Positions 1-10,353 of a stretch of 56,158 nucleotides of DNA are shown one piece after another; position 1 is the stretch's first letter; each line of letters begins with the position of its first letter. The translations under genes were made by a program, and so were the position numbers. The DNA is from Phenylobacterium sp. (lineage in GTDB: Bacteria; Pseudomonadota; Alphaproteobacteria; Caulobacterales; Caulobacteraceae). Under the pieces are notes generated by a model, which worked only from the letters and a program-made list of their open reading frames with translations, was not told the DNA's origin and ran no database searches. The stretch spans positions 1 to 56,158 of the forward strand of contig NZ_JAICYI010000016.1 of assembly GCF_025934275.1 (NCBI RefSeq), read 5' to 3'.

Positions 1-1294
1 CATAGCCGCCAGCGCCGCCTTGGCCGCCGGCCGCAGCGCCCGGGCCGCCGCCCCGGCCGGAGCGGCCGCGACCGCCACGTCCGCCGCGCCCGAAGCCGCC
101 CCGCGGGATCTGGCCGGGCAGCAGGATGCGTCCGCCTTCGGTCAGCCGGTCGCCGCCCTCCGTCACAACCCGCTCGCAATGGCTGAGCCCGGACAGGATG
201 ACCACCTGGGTGGCCGTGGTCTGACCGCGCTTCACCGGACGCATCGTTACCGTCTGGTCCGGCTGCACGATCCAGACGAAGTCGCCGTTGGGGCCGGTCC
301 TGACCGCCGTCACCGGGACGACCACCGCGTTGTTCAGCGTGTCGAGCTGCACGCGGACATTGACGAACTGATTTGGGAACAGCGCGCCGTCGGTGTTGGC
401 GAAGCGAGCCTTGGCCCGGACCGTGCCGGTGGTCGGATCGACCTGGTTATCGAGCGTCGAGAACACGCCGTGGGCGAGCTCGGTCGTGCGGGTGCGATCC
501 AGCGCCACGACCGGCAGGGCGGCGCGGGCGGCGCGCTGCATGATCGAGGGCGCCTCGTCCTGCGGCACCGTGAACTCGACGTCGATCGGCGCGACCTCGG
601 TCAGCACCACCAGGCCGTTGGCGTCGCCCGCGGAAATGAAGTTGCCCACGTCGACCGCGCGCAGGCCGACGCGGCCGCTCACCGGCGCCACGACGCGGCT
701 GTAGCCGAGGTTCAACCGGGCCGTGCCGACGGCCGCCCGGTCGGTGGTGACGACGCCCTCGAGCTGCTTCACAGTGGCGGCCTGGGTGTCCACGTCCTGG
801 CGGGCGATGGAATCCTCGGCGAGCAGGGTGCGGAAGCGAGTGAGCATCAATCGCGCGTTGGCGAGCTGCGCCTCGTCGCGGGTGAGCTGGCCTTGGGCCT
901 GCATCAGCGCCATCCGCAGCGGCCGCGGATCGATCTCCACCAGCGCCTCGCCGCGGCGCACCATCTGGCCCTCGCGGAACATGATCCGGGTGATCGTGCC
1001 CGACACCTGCGGCCGGACGGTGATCGTCGCGGTCGGCGTCACGGTCCCGAGCGCGTCCAGCGTCACAGGCACGTCGGCCACGCCGGCCTGAGCGATCCCC
1101 ACGGTCGTCGGCGGACGCCCGCCGCGGCGGCCGAAGCCGCCCGGTCCCGAGCCGCCCCCCGCGTTGTGCACCAGCGCCCAGCCGCCCCAGATCGCGCCGG
1201 CGACCAGGAGCAGGACGAGCAGGGCGATCCAGGGACGGGGGGAGGAGATCAGTCGGTAGCGTCGGCGGCCCGGTTCACCAGCCGTGACGTCCAT
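1..1294 (-). CDS. RND efflux pump periplasmic adaptor (membrane fusion protein), 3' end beyond window
   Basis: This periplasmic adaptor joins an inner-membrane RND pump to an outer-membrane channel. The ATG at 1294 follows a GGAGG Shine-Dalgarno sequence. Residues 21-40 form one membrane anchor. Then come the biotinyl-lipoyl half motif (GTVTPTATITVRPQVSGTI), a helical hairpin, the second lipoyl half (GYSRVVAPVSGRVGLRAVD), and beta-barrel segments ending near ILLPGQIPRGG. This order is typical of the MdtA/AcrA family. Two stretches are odd: a Gly/Arg-rich segment just after the anchor and a long Gly/Arg/Ala tail (RGGRGGRGRSGRGGG) that runs off the left edge. The RND permease gene would be expected to the left, outside the window. 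The substrate cannot be told. Confidence 0.9.
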   Translation of the reverse strand, partial: MDVTAGEPGRRRYRLISSPRPWIALLVLLLVAGAIWGGWALVHNAGGGSGPGGFGRRGGRPPTTVGIAQAGVADVPVTLDALGTVTPTATITVRPQVSGTITRIMFREGQMVRRGEALVEIDPRPLRMALMQAQGQLTRDEAQLANARLMLTRFRTLLAEDSIARQDVDTQAATVKQLEGVVTTDRAAVGTARLNLGYSRVVAPVSGRVGLRAVDVGNFISAGDANGLVVLTEVAPIDVEFTVPQDEAPSIMQRAARAALPVVALDRTRTTELAHGVFSTLDNQVDPTTGTVRAKARFANTDGALFPNQFVNVRVQLDTLNNAVVVPVTAVRTGPNGDFVWIVQPDQTVTMRPVKRGQTTATQVVILSGLSHCERVVTEGGDRLTEGGRILLPGQIPRGGFGRGGRGGRGRSGRGGGPGAAAGGQGGAGGY

Positions 1295-1419
1295 GTCGCC
1301 TCCACCGAGCTTGCCATAGTCTCGTCGGCCCGAAGCTAAACCGTAGCCGACCGCAGAGCGTTCCCCGCCGGTCGCAGATGAGCTCGGCTGAACTGAGGCC
1401 AATGCCTTTCAGCGCACGA

Positions 1420-1435
1420 CACTTTGTTTCAAGTG
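1420..1435. promoter_or_regulatory. Small inverted repeat upstream of the RND adaptor gene
   Basis: CACTT and AAGTG arms are separated by 6 bases, in the 152-bp gap between the transporter stop and the adaptor start. It lies about 126 bases upstream of the adaptor ATG, where a local repressor could bind. The arms are only 5 bp, so chance is a real alternative. Confidence 0.2.
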
Positions 1436-1446
1436 GAAATTTCGGC

Positions 1447-2736
1447 TCATCGGCCAAATCGGGCGAAGGCGATGAGCGCGAGCGTGACCGTGATCGCGCC
1501 GGCGATGCGCGTGGCGATCTGCGCGAAGGGCATCAACTGCATGCGGTTCGCCGCGGTGAGGATCGCCACGTCGCCGGTGCCGCCCTGGCCGGAGTGGCAG
1601 GCGTTCACGATGGCCGCCTCGATCGGATAGAGCCCGACCAGCCGGGCGACCGCGAAGCCGGTCCCCATCAGGGCGGCGACGGTAGCGACGATGGTGGCGA
1701 GCGTCGGAAGCGTGAATGCGGCGAGGAGCTTGTCCCAGGGGGTCTTGGCCGCGCCGATGGCGAACAGCAGCGGATAGGTCACGTTGGCGCGGAAGAACCG
1801 GTAGTTGGCGTAGGCGCCGGCCTCGAGCGCGGGCGAGGCGATGCGACCGAGCTTGATGGCGACCGCAAGCCCCAGCATCACGATCGGCCCCGGCCAGTCC
1901 CAGAGCCGCTGGGTGAGCGCCCCCAGGAGGTAGAGCGTCACGACCATGACGACCGCCGCCCCGATCGTGCGCAGGTCGGGGGTCTGGCCCTCCGCGGCCG
2001 GCCCGGCGAGCGGGACGTCGTGCTCCCCGGGCTGCAGGCGGCCCTCGCCGGTCAGCTGCGGCGCCCGCTTGCCCAGGAAGTTGAGCCCGCCCGCGAGCAC
2101 GATGGCGGTGAGGCTGCCGAACATCACCGAAGGCAGCACCTCGGCGAAATAGCCGCCCTGCGGCATGTGGCTGAGCTGCGCGTAGCCCACCGAGAGCGGG
2201 ATCGCCCCTTCGCCCACGCCGCCGGCCATGATCGGGACCACGATCTTGAACAGGGTGTGGCCGAAGCCGAGGCCGAGCGCCACGCCGACCGCGCAGCCCA
2301 CCGCCAGAGCGGCCAACGAACCCGCGGCCAGCGGCACGATGATCTTCAGGAAGCCCTGGATCAGCAGACGCCGGTCGAGCCCGAGGATCGAGCCCACGAT
2401 GATCGAGGCGATGAACAGGTAGAGGATGTTAGACTGGTCGGTGAACTTCGCGACGGCGTCGGTCAGCGGCTTCGGCAGGAGCCCGGCATAGACCAGCCAC
2501 GACGGCAGGAAGGTCGCGAAGATGGCGGCGAATCCCAGCGTGCGCAGGCCCGGGATGCGCTCGCCGATCTCGGCGCAAGCGAAGCCGCCCAGCGCCAGGA
2601 CGGCGATCCCCATCGGCAGATCGGCGGGAACGTGGCCCAGGCTCACGAAGGCCGCCGCCAGGGCGGCGATGATCACCGCGACGGGGACCGGCACGATCCC
2701 GAGCCGCAGGTCCATCAGCTTCCACCAGAGCGCCAC
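1447..2736 (-). CDS. 2-hydroxycarboxylate transporter family (citrate/malate:cation symporter)
   Basis: A polytopic inner-membrane carrier of the 2HCT family (CitS/CimH/MaeN type), which takes up citrate, malate or related 2-hydroxy acids with Na+ or H+. The two reentrant-loop signatures are visible: GGVGEGAIPLS at residues 172-182 and, near the C-terminus, CHSGQGGTGDVAILTAANR. Both carry the GGxG motif. Length (429 aa) fits the family. The GTG at 2736 lies 5 bases after the upstream crotonase stop, suggesting translational coupling. An ATG at 2715, preceded by GGTGGAAG, is an equally good start. Which acid is carried cannot be read from the sequence. Confidence 0.9.
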   Translation of the reverse strand: MALWWKLMDLRLGIVPVPVAVIIAALAAAFVSLGHVPADLPMGIAVLALGGFACAEIGERIPGLRTLGFAAIFATFLPSWLVYAGLLPKPLTDAVAKFTDQSNILYLFIASIIVGSILGLDRRLLIQGFLKIIVPLAAGSLAALAVGCAVGVALGLGFGHTLFKIVVPIMAGGVGEGAIPLSVGYAQLSHMPQGGYFAEVLPSVMFGSLTAIVLAGGLNFLGKRAPQLTGEGRLQPGEHDVPLAGPAAEGQTPDLRTIGAAVVMVVTLYLLGALTQRLWDWPGPIVMLGLAVAIKLGRIASPALEAGAYANYRFFRANVTYPLLFAIGAAKTPWDKLLAAFTLPTLATIVATVAALMGTGFAVARLVGLYPIEAAIVNACHSGQGGTGDVAILTAANRMQLMPFAQIATRIAGAITVTLALIAFARFGR

Positions 2737-2741
2737 CGGGC

Positions 2742-3557
2742 TCAGTCGCCCCTGAACTCAGGTTCGCGCTTTTCGAAAAAGGCGGTGACGCCCTCCCGAT
2801 AGTCGTGGCTGCGCGTGGCGAGCAGGAACTGGTCGCGGTCCATGTAGATCGAGGCGTGGTGGTTGGCCGCCGCGATGGCGGTGATCGCCTCCTTGGTCAT
2901 CCGGACCGGCAGCGGCGGCAGCTTCACGATCTTCGCCGCCCAGCCGCGCGCGGCGGCGAGCGCGCGCCCGTCATCCACGACCTCGTCGCACATCCCCCAG
3001 GCCTCGCAGGCCGCCGCGTCGGCCGGCTCGCCGAACATCACGAACCGCTTGGCGCGCGCCGGCCCGATCAGGGAGACCAGCCGGGGCAGGGTGCGCCAGC
3101 TCATGTTGATGCCGAGCGGGATCTCGGGCAGGCGCACATAAGCCGATCGGCCCATGATCCGGAAGTCGCAGGCCGCCACCAGGGCGCAGGCGCCGCCAAG
3201 GCAGTAGCCCTCGATGGCGGCGATGGTGACCAACTCGATCGCCTCCCACGCCTGGCAGAGATCGGGCCCGCGCATGACCGCGCGGCGGGCCTCCATCAGG
3301 GTGGGTTGGGCCGTGCGCTCGCCGGAGCTCCTGAGGTCGGCGCCGGCGGAGAAGTAGCTGTCGGCGCCCGTCAGGGTCACCGCCAGGACGTCGGGCCGCA
3401 GGCGCAGCAGCCGCGCGATCTCGGTGAGCTCGTCCATGAGGGTCGAATCGAGCGCATTGCGCGCGTCGGGCCGGTGCAGCGCCACCTCGACGACTGGGCC
3501 GTTACGCGTGACCCGCACCGTCCTCCAGGATTCGTCGAACAGCCGGTCTTCCGCCAT
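2742..3557 (-). CDS. Enoyl-CoA hydratase/isomerase (crotonase) family protein
   Basis: Crotonase-fold acyl-CoA enzyme, 271 aa, normal length. The CoA/oxyanion-hole segments are FSAGADLRS (69-77) and the GYCLGGACALVAACDF stretch (118-132). Aligning GGACAL with the GGGCEL of classical hydratases places Ala125 where the first catalytic Glu (rat Glu144) should be. The second Glu (rat Glu164) is kept as Glu145 in LPEIPLG. One catalytic Glu is typical of isomerases and other crotonase reactions, so plain enoyl hydration is doubtful. The ATG at 3557 follows a GGGAGGG Shine-Dalgarno. It precedes the transporter in the same direction and is probably co-transcribed with it. Confidence 0.85.
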   Translation of the reverse strand: MAEDRLFDESWRTVRVTRNGPVVEVALHRPDARNALDSTLMDELTEIARLLRLRPDVLAVTLTGADSYFSAGADLRSSGERTAQPTLMEARRAVMRGPDLCQAWEAIELVTIAAIEGYCLGGACALVAACDFRIMGRSAYVRLPEIPLGINMSWRTLPRLVSLIGPARAKRFVMFGEPADAAACEAWGMCDEVVDDGRALAAARGWAAKIVKLPPLPVRMTKEAITAIAAANHHASIYMDRDQFLLATRSHDYREGVTAFFEKREPEFRGD

Positions 3558-3591
3558 GAGCGACCCTCCCCTTCGAGCGGCACAGTAGGAC

Positions 3592-3609
3592 GCGCCGCGC
3601 GAGCGGCGC
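3592..3609 (-). terminator. GC-rich hairpin after the molybdenum hydroxylase operon
   Basis: A perfect 7-bp stem (GCGCCGC / GCGGCGC) with a 4-base loop abuts the stop codon of the last operon gene. It sits where a terminator is expected, but no U-tract follows. It may instead stabilise the 3' end or be chance in GC-rich DNA. Confidence 0.35.
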
Positions 3610-5834
3610 TAGACGCCGATCGCCCCCTTCACGCGCTCGGGCGACAGCGGCAGGTCGCGGATGCGTGCGCCGCAGGCGTCGGCGACGGCGTTGGCGAGCG
3701 CGGCGGAGGCGGGGCCCTGGCTCGCCTCGCCCGCGCCCAGGAACGGCAAGCCGGGGCGATCAATCACCTGCACGGCCACGGACCGGGGGACATCCTTGAA
3801 GCGGGCGATCGGATAGGCGCTCCAGTCGAAGCTGGTGCGGTGCGCCGCGTCGAACCCCACGGCCTCGAGCCCGGCCCAGGAGAGCGCCTGGACGATCCCG
3901 CCCTCGATCTGGTTCTGCAGCCCGTTTGGATTCACCGCCTCGCCGGCGTCGACCGCGGCCGTCACACGCCCCACCTTGACCGCACCGGTCTCGTGCTCGA
4001 CCTCGACCTCCAAGGCCACGGCGCAGTAGCTGGCGAGATTCTTGTAGCGGGCGAACGCGAAGCCTGCGCCGCGGCGGCCATCCGAGGGCCGGCGCGCCGC
4101 CCAGCCGAACGCCTCGGCGCAGCGGCTGACGACATCGCGGGCGCGCGGGTCGTCCAGATGCGCCAGCCGGAAGGCCACCGGATCGGCGCCCGCGGCCTTG
4201 GCGAGCTCGTCCATGAAACATTCGATCGCGAAGATGTTGAGGTGCGCGCCGAGCGAGCGAAGCGCCGAGGCGCGCAGCGGCGCGTCCCGGACGAAGTGCG
4301 AAACCACCCGCCCCGCCGGGACCGCGTAGATCGGGATGGCGTTGCGGTCGCCGCCGCCTTCCGGCATCGGGATCGGTCGCGGAACCTGCGGCGGGAAGGG
4401 CGGATCGACCTCGGCGCCGGCCACGAGGCCCCCGGCCGTCATCGGCCGTCCGTTGTGGCTGTGGCTCCAGACCTCATAGCGGAAGTGGGCGATGCGGCCC
4501 GAGGCGTCGAGGCTCGCTTCCGCCTCGCCCACCTGCACGCAGCCCAGGGGCTCCCAGCCGTGCTCCTGCTCGCGCATCCACTGCATCCGCACAGGCCGGC
4601 CGGGGACGGCCAGCGCCGCCAAGGCCGCGTCGGCGGCGACGTCGTCGGCGCCGTTGTGACCGTAGCAGCCGGAGCCCTCGACGTGGATGCAGCGCACCTT
4701 GTCGGGCGGCATCCGCAGCAGTTGGGCGAGCGCGCCGCGCAGCGGATAGACGCCCTGGCTGTGGGTCCAGACGGTCATCTGCCCGTTCCGGAGCAGGGCC
4801 ACCGCGCAGGAGGGGCCGACTGCGGCGTGCATCAGCCAGGGCCGGCTGTAGCGGGCTTTCACGGTCTTCGCGCCGCCCGCTCCGCCGGGCTTGTCGAAGA
4901 TCACCTGGTCCTGGGAGGCGCCCGAGAGCCCAGCCTCGGGACGGCCTTCCGGCAGCGGCGGAGCCGTGCGCCGCCAGGCGGCCTGCTGCAGCCGCTGGAG
5001 CGCCTGCACGGCGGTCCATTCGCGCTCGGCGATCACCGCGGCGAAGCGGCCGTTGCGGGCGACGGCCACGACGCCCGGCATCGCCTGCGCCGCGGCGAAG
5101 TCCGGACCCGTCAGCTCGGTCCCGAAGCTCGGACCCCGCACGACCCGGGCGTGCAGCATGCCGGGCAGCCGCAGGTCTTGGACATAGGCCTGGCCGCCCG
5201 TCACCTTCGCCGGGATGTCCACGCGCGGATAGTCCTGGCCCATGAGCTTCCCACCCTGGCGCGAGCGGAGCGGCGCATTGGGCTGCGCCTCGACATGCAG
5301 CGAAAGGCCGGCCGCGAGTTCGCCATAGCCCGCCAGACGGCCGTCCGGCGCCTTGAAGCGGCCCTCGCCCGTGGTGGCGAGCAAATCCGCCGCGACGCCG
5401 AGCCGCCGGGCGGCCGCCTGGCCCAGGATCATCCGCACATTGGCGGCGGCGTTGAGGATCGCCGTGCCCGAATCCTGCATCGAGTGGCTGCCGGCGGTGA
5501 ACCCCTCGTTCGGGGTCTGGCCGGTGTCGGCAGTGATCAGCCGCAAGCTCTGCGGCGGCACGTCCAACTCCTCGGCCGCGATCTGGATGAGCGCGGTCTT
5601 GATCCCCTGTCCGAGCTCGGCCTTGCCGGTGAAGACGGTGATCTGGCCCGTGACGTCGACGCGGATCCAGGCGTCGAGCCAGGGCGTGGTCTTCAGGCTG
5701 CCGGGCAGGGCGGGGGGGACCGTCTTCTGCGGGCCGCGCGCTTCCTGCGCGCGCGCATGGCCCGTCATCGAGAAGGCGACCACCAGCGCGCCGCCGGCCA
5801 GCGCGTCGCGGCGGGACGGCGCTCCCACGCTCAT
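3609..5834 (-). CDS. Xanthine dehydrogenase-family molybdopterin-binding subunit (isoquinoline 1-oxidoreductase beta-like)
   Basis: Large catalytic subunit of a molybdenum hydroxylase, 741 aa. The N-terminus (SRRDALAGGALVVAFS, ending near HARAQ) is a twin-arginine export signal, so the enzyme should work in the periplasm. Family signatures include ELGQGIKTALIQIAAEEL in the cofactor-binding region and GAGEASQGP near the C-terminus, which carries the catalytic Glu. The ATG at 5834 overlaps the stop of the [2Fe-2S] subunit gene (ATGA). Longer readings upstream of this ATG only run through that gene in another frame. With the 2Fe-2S subunit and a triheme cytochrome it forms an IorAB/nicotinate-dehydrogenase-like oxidoreductase. 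The substrate, an aldehyde or N-heterocycle, is unknown. Confidence 0.9.
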   Translation of the reverse strand: MSVGAPSRRDALAGGALVVAFSMTGHARAQEARGPQKTVPPALPGSLKTTPWLDAWIRVDVTGQITVFTGKAELGQGIKTALIQIAAEELDVPPQSLRLITADTGQTPNEGFTAGSHSMQDSGTAILNAAANVRMILGQAAARRLGVAADLLATTGEGRFKAPDGRLAGYGELAAGLSLHVEAQPNAPLRSRQGGKLMGQDYPRVDIPAKVTGGQAYVQDLRLPGMLHARVVRGPSFGTELTGPDFAAAQAMPGVVAVARNGRFAAVIAEREWTAVQALQRLQQAAWRRTAPPLPEGRPEAGLSGASQDQVIFDKPGGAGGAKTVKARYSRPWLMHAAVGPSCAVALLRNGQMTVWTHSQGVYPLRGALAQLLRMPPDKVRCIHVEGSGCYGHNGADDVAADAALAALAVPGRPVRMQWMREQEHGWEPLGCVQVGEAEASLDASGRIAHFRYEVWSHSHNGRPMTAGGLVAGAEVDPPFPPQVPRPIPMPEGGGDRNAIPIYAVPAGRVVSHFVRDAPLRASALRSLGAHLNIFAIECFMDELAKAAGADPVAFRLAHLDDPRARDVVSRCAEAFGWAARRPSDGRRGAGFAFARYKNLASYCAVALEVEVEHETGAVKVGRVTAAVDAGEAVNPNGLQNQIEGGIVQALSWAGLEAVGFDAAHRTSFDWSAYPIARFKDVPRSVAVQVIDRPGLPFLGAGEASQGPASAALANAVADACGARIRDLPLSPERVKGAIGV

Positions 5835-6307
5835 GCGGAGGCCGCCTCGACCGGCAGGCCGGCCGCGCGGCGGATCGCGCGAAGGATGCGCATGTGCGTG
5901 CCGCACCGGCAGAGGTTCGGCTGCATGTGGGCGCGGATCTCGGCCTCGGTCGGGCGCGGCGTGGCGTCGAGCAGCGCCTGGGCGCGCATGATCATGCCGG
6001 CGATGCAGTAGCCGCACTGCGCGGCCTGCTCGACCATGAAGGCCTTCTGGAGCGGGCTCGGCGCCTCGGCCGTCCCGAGCCCCTCGACGGTGCGGATGCG
6101 CCGGCCCGCGGCGGCCGCGACCGGCAGCAGGCAGGCGTAGGCCGCCTTGCCGTCCACCTGCACCGTGCAGGCGCCGCATTGGCCCAGGCCGCAGCCGAAT
6201 TTCGCGCCGTTGAGCCGGAGGTCGTCGCGCAGGACGTAGAGCAGCGGCGTCTCGGGGGAGGCGTCCACCGGGTGGTCGCGGCCGTTGATCGTGAGCACGA
6301 AACTCAT
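5831..6307 (-). CDS. (2Fe-2S)-binding subunit of molybdenum hydroxylase
   Basis: Small iron-sulfur subunit, 158 aa, that passes electrons from the molybdopterin subunit to a downstream acceptor. The plant-type cluster ligands are Cys39, Cys44, Cys47 and Cys59 (CGLGQCGACT...C). The second cluster ligands are Cys98, Cys101, Cys133 and Cys135 (CGYC...CRC). This is the standard arrangement of CoxS/IorA-type subunits. Its start overlaps the cytochrome gene stop by ATGA, and its stop overlaps the start of the large subunit, so the three genes are translationally coupled. It has no signal peptide and presumably hitch-hikes through Tat with the large subunit. Confidence 0.95.
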   Translation of the reverse strand: MSFVLTINGRDHPVDASPETPLLYVLRDDLRLNGAKFGCGLGQCGACTVQVDGKAAYACLLPVAAAAGRRIRTVEGLGTAEAPSPLQKAFMVEQAAQCGYCIAGMIMRAQALLDATPRPTEAEIRAHMQPNLCRCGTHMRILRAIRRAAGLPVEAASA

Positions 6308-7572
6308 CCCTGACCCCCTTGCCTGCGGCCCTTGGCGACGGCCGACGTCAGGTCCTTCCAGGGCGGCCTGTCGCTGTAGCGCGCCCGGACGTAGGCGGCG
6401 ATCGCGGCGACCTGCCCATCGGAGAGTGTCCCGGCGAAGGCCGGCATGTAGGGGCCGCGCGGGCCGGTCGCCGGCTGCACCCCCTGCAGGATCACCTGGA
6501 TCACGTCCGTCGGCCTGTCCTCCTGGGGCGGGGTGGCGAACTGCAGCGGCGGTCGGCCCTCGCGCATCATGGCCGCGCCCGCGTCATGGCAGGCGGCGCA
6601 GGCTCCCGCATAGAGCGCCGCGCCGGCCGGCTGCGCTGCGGCGGCCTGCGCGGCATGGTCGGCAGGGGCGGCCCGGCCCTTGGCGGCGGAGGCGGGCTGC
6701 ATGAGCGTCGCGAGATAGACCGAAAGCGCGCGGACGTCGGGTTCCGGCGCGCGGGCGAGCTCGCGCACCACGCTCCCCATCGGTCCCGCGGCGGCGCTGT
6801 GGTCGCGATCGAAGCCGGTGCGCAGGAAGCGGTAGACGCGCTCCGGCGTCCACGGGACGGAGGCTGGCGAGAGCGCGTTCAGGGGCGGAGCGTACCAGCC
6901 CTCCTGGACACCGCCTTGCAGCGGCTTCTTCGTCTCTTCCGCGTCGAGGATGTTGTGCGGTGTGTGGCAGGCCCCGCAGTGGCCGAGGCTCTGGACGAGG
7001 TAGGCCCCGCGATTGAACTCCGCGCTCTGTCCCGGCGTCGGCTGGAAGCGACCCGGGTGGAAGAACAGCGCCTTCCAGATCGCCACGGCGCCGCGGATGT
7101 TGGCCGGCGGGATCAGCTCGTTGGGAGTCGGCGGCCGATCCTTGGGCCGGCGGGTCATGAGGTAGGCGTAGAGCGCGCCCAGGTCCGCATCGTCCGCGTA
7201 GGCGAAGTGATCGTAAGGCATCGCCGGATAGAGCTCGGCGCCGTCAAATCGGACGCCGCGGCGGAGCGCGCGGACGAAGGCCTCGCGGCTGTAGCGGCCA
7301 AGGCCGGTGCTCGGATCCGGCGTGATGTTGCGGGTGTAGATCGTCCCGAAGGGGCTCTTGAGCGGGCGGCCGCCCGCGAAGGCCTGGCCCCCGTCGGCGG
7401 TGTGGCAGCCCTGGCAATCGGCCAGCTTTGCGAGTTCGGCCCCCTTCTCGATCTCGGCGGCGGAGAAGGTCTGCGGCGGAGGCGGCGGCAGGCGAGCCCC
7501 GCCCGTGCAGGCGGCCAGCGCCAGCGCCAGGGCGGCGGCCGGCGGCGCGGGCGTCTTCCAGCCTAGGCTCAT
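6304..7572 (-). CDS. Triheme c-type cytochrome, lipoprotein-like, electron acceptor of the molybdenum hydroxylase
   Basis: A 422-aa exported cytochrome with three CxxCH haem sites: CQGCH (53-57), CGACH (199-203) and CAACH (325-329). The N-terminus ends in LALAAC with Cys22, a lipobox, so it is probably anchored in the periplasmic face of a membrane. The ATG at 7572 follows CAGGAG; longer in-frame readings upstream lack a sensible signal. Architecture matches the cytochrome subunits of periplasmic alcohol, gluconate and nicotinate dehydrogenases, which pass electrons to quinone or a terminal oxidase. It is first in the operon and coupled by ATGA overlap to the 2Fe-2S subunit. Confidence 0.92.
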   Translation of the reverse strand: MSLGWKTPAPPAAALALALAACTGGARLPPPPPQTFSAAEIEKGAELAKLADCQGCHTADGGQAFAGGRPLKSPFGTIYTRNITPDPSTGLGRYSREAFVRALRRGVRFDGAELYPAMPYDHFAYADDADLGALYAYLMTRRPKDRPPTPNELIPPANIRGAVAIWKALFFHPGRFQPTPGQSAEFNRGAYLVQSLGHCGACHTPHNILDAEETKKPLQGGVQEGWYAPPLNALSPASVPWTPERVYRFLRTGFDRDHSAAAGPMGSVVRELARAPEPDVRALSVYLATLMQPASAAKGRAAPADHAAQAAAAQPAGAALYAGACAACHDAGAAMMREGRPPLQFATPPQEDRPTDVIQVILQGVQPATGPRGPYMPAFAGTLSDGQVAAIAAYVRARYSDRPPWKDLTSAVAKGRRQGGQG

Positions 7573-7642
7573 GCGCCGCTCCTGCGCCAAGGCCGAGCTC
7601 GGCCTCGGTGCAACGCAACCCAGGTGACGCTGTACAGTTCCG

Positions 7643-9697
<2,055 letters not shown>

Positions 9698-9752
9698 CCG
9701 TGCCCTCGACCAGAGCCCGCATGGCGGCGCTCCCTAGCCCCTATCTATTGAC

Positions 9753-9768
9753 GCGCGATCAATCGCGC
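9753..9768. promoter_or_regulatory. Perfect inverted repeat upstream of nadE
   Basis: GCGCGAT-CA-ATCGCGC has 7-bp perfect arms and lies 56 bases upstream of the nadE start codon. It also lies 48 bases after the stop of the lipoprotein gene on the same strand. An operator for NAD synthesis control or the stem of a terminator are both possible; no U-tract follows on the minus strand. Confidence 0.35.
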
Positions 9769-9815
9769 CACTTTCGACGCGGAGATGGACCGGAGGACAG
9801 CGCCGACGCGCGCCG

Positions 9816-10265
9816 CTACTTGGCCGGCATAGGGACTTCGACCTGGTTCGTCGCCGACATGAACCGCACCGCCTTCATGGGCCGCTTCGGCTGCCAGTCG
9901 GTCTTCACCTCGATCGCGGTGGGCTTGGCGGCTGCGCCGGCCGGCTTGGTCGCGACGACGTCGATCTCATAGACGCCGTCCGGCGGCGCGGCGGGGTAGA
10001 TCCTCGGCACGAACTCCGGGTCCGTGTAGCCGGGACCGGCCGCCGTGCCGGACACTTTTAGCGCCAGCACCCCGGCCGTCTTCGCCGGCACGATGGTGGC
10101 GGAGTCGATTTTCACGATCAGGCCCTGCCCCTGATAGAAAACCTGCGACCGGCCAAGGTCTCTTGGCTTCGGCGCGACCTCCTGGGCCTCGCTGGACGAT
10201 TGCTGGCAGGCGGCAAGCAGCGTGGCGGCGGCGGCGACGCCGGCGGCCATCATCAGATAACGCAT
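9816..10265 (-). CDS. Small lipoprotein of unknown function
   Basis: A 149-aa exported lipoprotein. The N-terminus MRYLMMAAGVAAAATLLAAC is a short signal with lipobox LLAAC. The ATG at 10265 follows a strong GGGAGGG Shine-Dalgarno; the longer in-frame reading upstream is not needed. The mature part is predicted to be beta-rich (GQGLIVKIDSATIVPAKTAG and YEIDVVATKPAG), with Pro and Lys near the end. I do not recognise the family. It lies upstream of nadE on the same strand but 118 bases away, so a functional tie is unsupported. Confidence 0.75.
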   Translation of the reverse strand: MRYLMMAAGVAAAATLLAACQQSSSEAQEVAPKPRDLGRSQVFYQGQGLIVKIDSATIVPAKTAGVLALKVSGTAAGPGYTDPEFVPRIYPAAPPDGVYEIDVVATKPAGAAAKPTAIEVKTDWQPKRPMKAVRFMSATNQVEVPMPAK

Positions 10266-10353
10266 GGGTTCCCTCCCGAATCCCACTCTCTGGAGCGAGG
10301 CTGGACCCGCCGACCTATTGTTACAAGGCCGGTGAACGGCGTTCACTCATTCG

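Noticed and set aside
20..1339. Long plus-strand frame over the left end
   Set aside because: It is antisense to the RND adaptor, whose lipoyl motifs and Shine-Dalgarno are clear; the plus product has no domain and is typical of high-GC shadow frames.
1275..1457. 60-residue minus-strand frame in the adaptor/transporter gap
   Set aside because: No Shine-Dalgarno, overlaps the adaptor start and shows no protein-like pattern.
2805..6011. 1068-residue plus-strand frame
   Set aside because: It lies opposite the crotonase and the molybdenum hydroxylase genes, all with strong motifs; the product is a low-complexity Arg/Gly/His-rich sequence.
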